32,291 nucleotides of DNA from Branchiostoma floridae. Its lineage: Eukaryota > Chordata > Leptocardii > Amphioxiformes > Branchiostomatidae. The DNA lies in NCBI RefSeq assembly GCF_000003815.2, contig NC_049981.1:5311992-5344282 (forward strand). Direction: 5' to 3'. The notes beneath the pieces were generated by a model, which saw only the letters and a list, made by a program, of their open reading frames with translations, was not told where the DNA came from and did not search any database. Of the stretch, positions 29,461-32,291 are shown in pieces. The position numbers and the translations under genes are program-made. The number at the start of each line of letters is the position of its first letter. The first letter of the stretch is position 1.

Positions 29461-31045
29461 TTGTTTCATATCTTCATACTGGTGATCACGACCACTTCTC
29501 ACTGCACCAGCTGTCTGATCATTTTGGGGGCCTACATCTTCATACGGATGGGCATGACCACACAGCAGCTGTACATGTGGTGTTTGGAGTTGGATTTAGT
29601 GATGGCCTGAGACTGGCCCTACTCTACATCTTTATGCGAGCATTTGTTGTGTTAGTATCAGATTCAGTGTTGGGAATGACCAACGGCTTTGTATAGGGAA
29701 CATTGCATTGAGACAATCTGTCCTGTGCCATACGATGGGTTTCTAGCTTCGATGACACCCTGAGACACATCTTCATACTTGTGATCATGGCCACTGGTCA
29801 TTAAAGTAGCTGTGGTGTTTGTGGTTGGACTTAGTGATGACCTGAGACTGGCCCCGCCCAATCTGATCATGTTGGGTCATATCTTCACACTTGTGGTCAT
29901 GTCCACTGGTCACTACATTAGCTGTGCTGTTTGATATAGATTTATTGGTGGCCTCATACTGGCCCACAAATTGTATAGAGAACTATGCTGTGAGACGGTC
30001 GGCCCTGTGCCAAGATAGATTTCTAGACTCCAAGGATTCATTGGTGGCCTGACACTGGCCCTGCCCTGTCTGATCATCATGGTCGTCAACATCTTTATTT
30101 GGGTGATCATGACCACTGGCCACAACAAAAGCAGCTGTGGTGTTTGTGTAGTGTTCGGCGATGGTCTGAGACTGGCCCTGCCCTGTCTGACCCTGACTAC
30201 AGATCATTGTTGCAGATGCTTGGTCCTTTGCTGATGCTCCTACACCTACATATACATAGGGTTTGTATCTAAGGCAGCTACCAACTCGTGATGTAACAGG
30301 TTTTCAACTTTCAGAGATTTCGTGTTAACCAGAGACTGGCCCTGGTCTGTCTGATCATGGTCGCTATCAGCATGTATATACTGGTGACCATGACTACTGG
30401 TCACTACACAAGCAGCTGTGGTGTTTGTGCAATGTTCAGCGATGGCCTGAGACTGGCCCTGCCCTGTCTGATCATGATCGTTGTCAACATATATATACTG
30501 GTGACCATGACCACTGGTCACTACGCAAGCAGCTGTGGTGTTTGTGTAGTGTTCAGCGATGGCCTGAGACTGGTCCTGCCCTGTCTGACCCTGACTACAG
30601 ATCATTGCTGTAGATGTTTGGTCCTTTGCTGATGCTCCTACACCTACATATACATAGGGTTTGATCTAAGGCAGCTACCAACTCGTGATNNNNNNNNNNN
30701 NNNNNNNNNNNNNNNNNNNNNNNNNNNNNNNNNNNNNNNNNNNNNNNNNNNNNNNNNNNNNNNNNNNNNNNNNNNNNNNNNNNNNNNNNNNNNNNNNNNN
30801 NNNNNNNNNNNNNNNNNNNNNNNNNNNNNNNNNNNNNNNNNNNNNNNNNNNNNNNNNNNNNNNNNNNNNNNNNNNNNNNNNNNNNNNNNNNNNNNNNNNN
30901 NNNNNNNNNNNNNNNNNNNNNNNNNNNNNNNNNNNNNNNNNNNNNNNNNNNNNNNNNNNNNNNNNNNNNNNNNNNNNNNNNNNNNNNACAATTGGAGACT
31001 GACCCTGCCCTGTCTGATAATGACAATTGGTCACTACGGTACCTG
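29460..31045 (-). pseudogene. degenerate tandem repeats resembling a receptor cytoplasmic tail
   Basis: On the minus strand the same motif recurs in several short frames, with a period of roughly 40 residues: DQTGQGQSQAIAEHYTNTTA, CVVTSGHGHQYIYVDN, TSGHDHKYEDVSQ, TNTTATLMTSGHDH. Tyr motifs include NPSYGTG, CSLYKAV, NPMYM (twice) and KYEDV, of a kind that can serve as adaptor-binding or phosphorylation sites. Frames are repeatedly broken, but one spans 119 codons (30605-30246). From memory, similar GQGQSQ/TSGHDHQYEDV repeats form tails of amphioxus LRR-type receptors; I could not check this. The stretch follows the LRR gene in the same orientation, so it is probably its former tail or that of a duplicate. 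Confidence 0.6.
30690..30987. other. assembly gap (298 N)
   Basis: Unknown bases within the tail-repeat array. The ~90 bases before the gap (cagatcattgctgtagatg... actcgtgat) duplicate 30198-30292, so the gap probably hides another repeat unit. Confidence 1.
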
Positions 31046-32258
31046 TCATATATATATGTTAAGTCTACGCAAGGCAATGTTAGAATCAGGGCCTGAAGAA
31101 GGGTTTGGGGGTGGATTCTTGGTCCTCTTCTTGCACCAGATTGTGAGAATGATGGTGCCGATCAGGGCAATGCCAGCTATCGAACCACAGACAGAGCCAA
31201 TGAGAGCAGGTGTGGGAAAACTGGGAAGGGATTCTTTGGAAGAGTCACTTTCCGGTTTTTCTGAAGTGTTTTGAAGAGTTGGACTTTCTGTTGCTCCAGT
31301 TTTGCCTCTTTTACCTTTAAGATCAGCTGGCGTGCTGTTGTAATAGTCATTAGATGTTATTTGGGTATCAGTATGGGAACTTTTGGTTTCCGGCTTGTCT
31401 GAAGTGGTTTTAACGGTTGAACTTATTATTGCTCTTGTTTTTGCTCTTGTTGGACTTTCTGTCGCTCCAGTTTTGCCTCTTTTACCTTTAAGATCTGCTG
31501 TTTTGCTGTTGTAATAGTCATTAGATGTTATTTGGGTATCAGTATGGGAACTTTTGGTTTCCGGCTTGTCTGAAGTGGTTTTAACGGTTGAACTTATTAT
31601 TGCTCTTGTTTTTGCTCTTGTTGGACTTTCTGTCGCTCCAGTTTTGCCTCTTTTACCTTTAAGATCTGCTGTTTTGCTGTTGTAATAGTCATTAGATGTT
31701 ATTTGGGTATCAGTATGGGAAATTTTGGTTTCCGGGTTGTCTGAAGTGGTTTTAACGGTTGAACTTATTATTGCTCTTGTTTTGGCTCTTTTTTCTGCAG
31801 GACCTACTGTTGAGCCAGCTGCTGTGCAATTATGATAGTCTAAAGAAGTTGCTCGGGTATCAGCGTGGAAACTGTTGCTTTTAAGGGGTGAAGCTATTGT
31901 CGGTCTTGTTTTGTTTTTCTTGTTCTTGACTGTGGAGCCAGCTGTTGTGCCTTTGCAACAATTGTTAAACTTTAAGGTTGCTTGAACATCAACAGGCAGT
32001 GCTGATTTGGTCGGCTCGACACATACCAAATCTTCAGGACTGACATCTGCAAGCTTCTGTCCCTGTAAGTTAGCGGGTTCGACACATGTTACCTGGTCTT
32101 TAAATGAAGGAACTTCAGTCGAATCTAGCCTAAAGGGAACCATCTTACAGTCACATTGCCAGGGATTTCGGTCAAGAGTTATGACGAGATTAGATGGCAA
32201 CAAGCTGAAAGCTAAAGGGGAAATGGCAGACATCTTGTTCCAGGCAAGCCCCAAAATG
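31046..32258 (-). CDS. last exon of an LRR transmembrane receptor (LRRCT, Thr-rich repeat stalk, membrane helix)
   Basis: A ~403-codon open stretch. An acceptor (ctggctacag) at 32259 and an in-frame stop just beyond (32276-32278) indicate an exon start at 32258; the signal peptide and most LRRs lie off the window. Order: the last LRR (ILGLAWNKMSAISPLAFSLL), an LRRCT cap with four Cys (NPWQCDC, QVTCVEP, EDLVC), a Ser/Thr/Lys-rich stalk including three tandem 57-residue repeats (171 bp each; RAKTRAIISSTVKTTSD... KGKRGKTGATESPT), a membrane helix (ALIGSVCGSIAGIALIGTII) with a CKKRTKN stop-transfer, and a ~25-residue tail ending LRRLNIYI. This is a type I surface receptor, probably with ligand-binding LRRs. 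The stop falls inside an (AT)5 run. Confidence 0.87.
31280..31800 (-). repeat. 171-bp tandem repeat coding the receptor stalk
   Basis: The block tggactttctgt(c/t)gctcca recurs at 31280, 31451 and 31622, exactly 171 bp apart, with near-identical sequence between. A fourth, diverged unit (AEKRAKTRAIISSTVKTTSD) lies to the right. The high identity points to recent expansion or homogenisation; Thr/Ser richness suggests an O-glycosylated stalk. Confidence 0.93.
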
Positions 32259-32291
32259 CTGTAGCCAGGGTAGTTTTACAAATGCACCTTT

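Noticed and set aside
30357-30632. Plus-strand frame with hydrophobic repeats (LALPCLIMIVVNIYILVTMT), resembling membrane helices
   Set aside because: The minus strand of the same repeats gives consistent tail-like motifs (GQGQSQ, TSGHDH, NPMYM) through more copies and in the orientation of the adjoining LRR gene; the hydrophobic reading is probably a shadow.

Overview
The window looks like amphioxus (Branchiostoma-type) nuclear DNA. It has short vertebrate-like exons in long AT-rich introns, a deuterostome FSD1 orthologue, an ASB-family ankyrin gene, a leucine-rich-repeat (LRR) receptor with a Thr-rich stalk, many small foldback elements, and minisatellites that straddle exon-intron borders. 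The species is inferred from these traits, not shown directly.

Layout. (1) 212-19424, minus strand: ten exons of an FSD1/FSD1L orthologue (coiled coil, COS box, FN3, start of SPRY). They include a 23-bp microexon, all phases agree, and about 349 codons are present; the rest of SPRY lies left of position 1. Its introns hold a ~2.1-kb inverted-repeat element (1387-3521), two copies of an ACCTGCAC-rich foldback, a 427-bp element with a perfect 8-bp target duplication (7522-7948), other small inverted-repeat elements and a ~250-bp hairpin (9912-10165). (2) 12598-18278, inside FSD1 intron 1 on the opposite strand: a Ngaro-like tyrosine-recombinase retrotransposon with gag-like, RT/RNase H and recombinase ORFs and split direct repeats (A1...B1-A2...B2). 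It is preceded by a rearranged partial copy. (3) 19425-19873: a short head-to-head promoter region with a CRE and an E2F-like site. (4) 19874-25028, plus strand: six exons of an ASB1/ASB12-like ankyrin protein; the SOCS-box end is not seen. (5) 25.5-28.3 kb: a large 24-bp minisatellite. (6) 29.4-31.0 kb: degenerate tandem repeats resembling a receptor cytoplasmic tail, interrupted by a 298-base assembly gap. (7) 31046-32258, minus strand: the last exon of an LRR receptor with LRRCT, a 57-residue repeat stalk, a membrane helix and a short tail.

The most notable pattern is that three separate tandem arrays in two genes on opposite strands are built from an exon-intron border. Six donor copies lie in FSD1 intron 7, about a dozen acceptor copies in FSD1 intron 2, and five acceptor-plus-exon-edge copies lie before the ASB exon 3. 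Real splice sites therefore sit at the edge of arrays of look-alikes, and in the 30-bp FSD1 array the unit keeps the reading frame.
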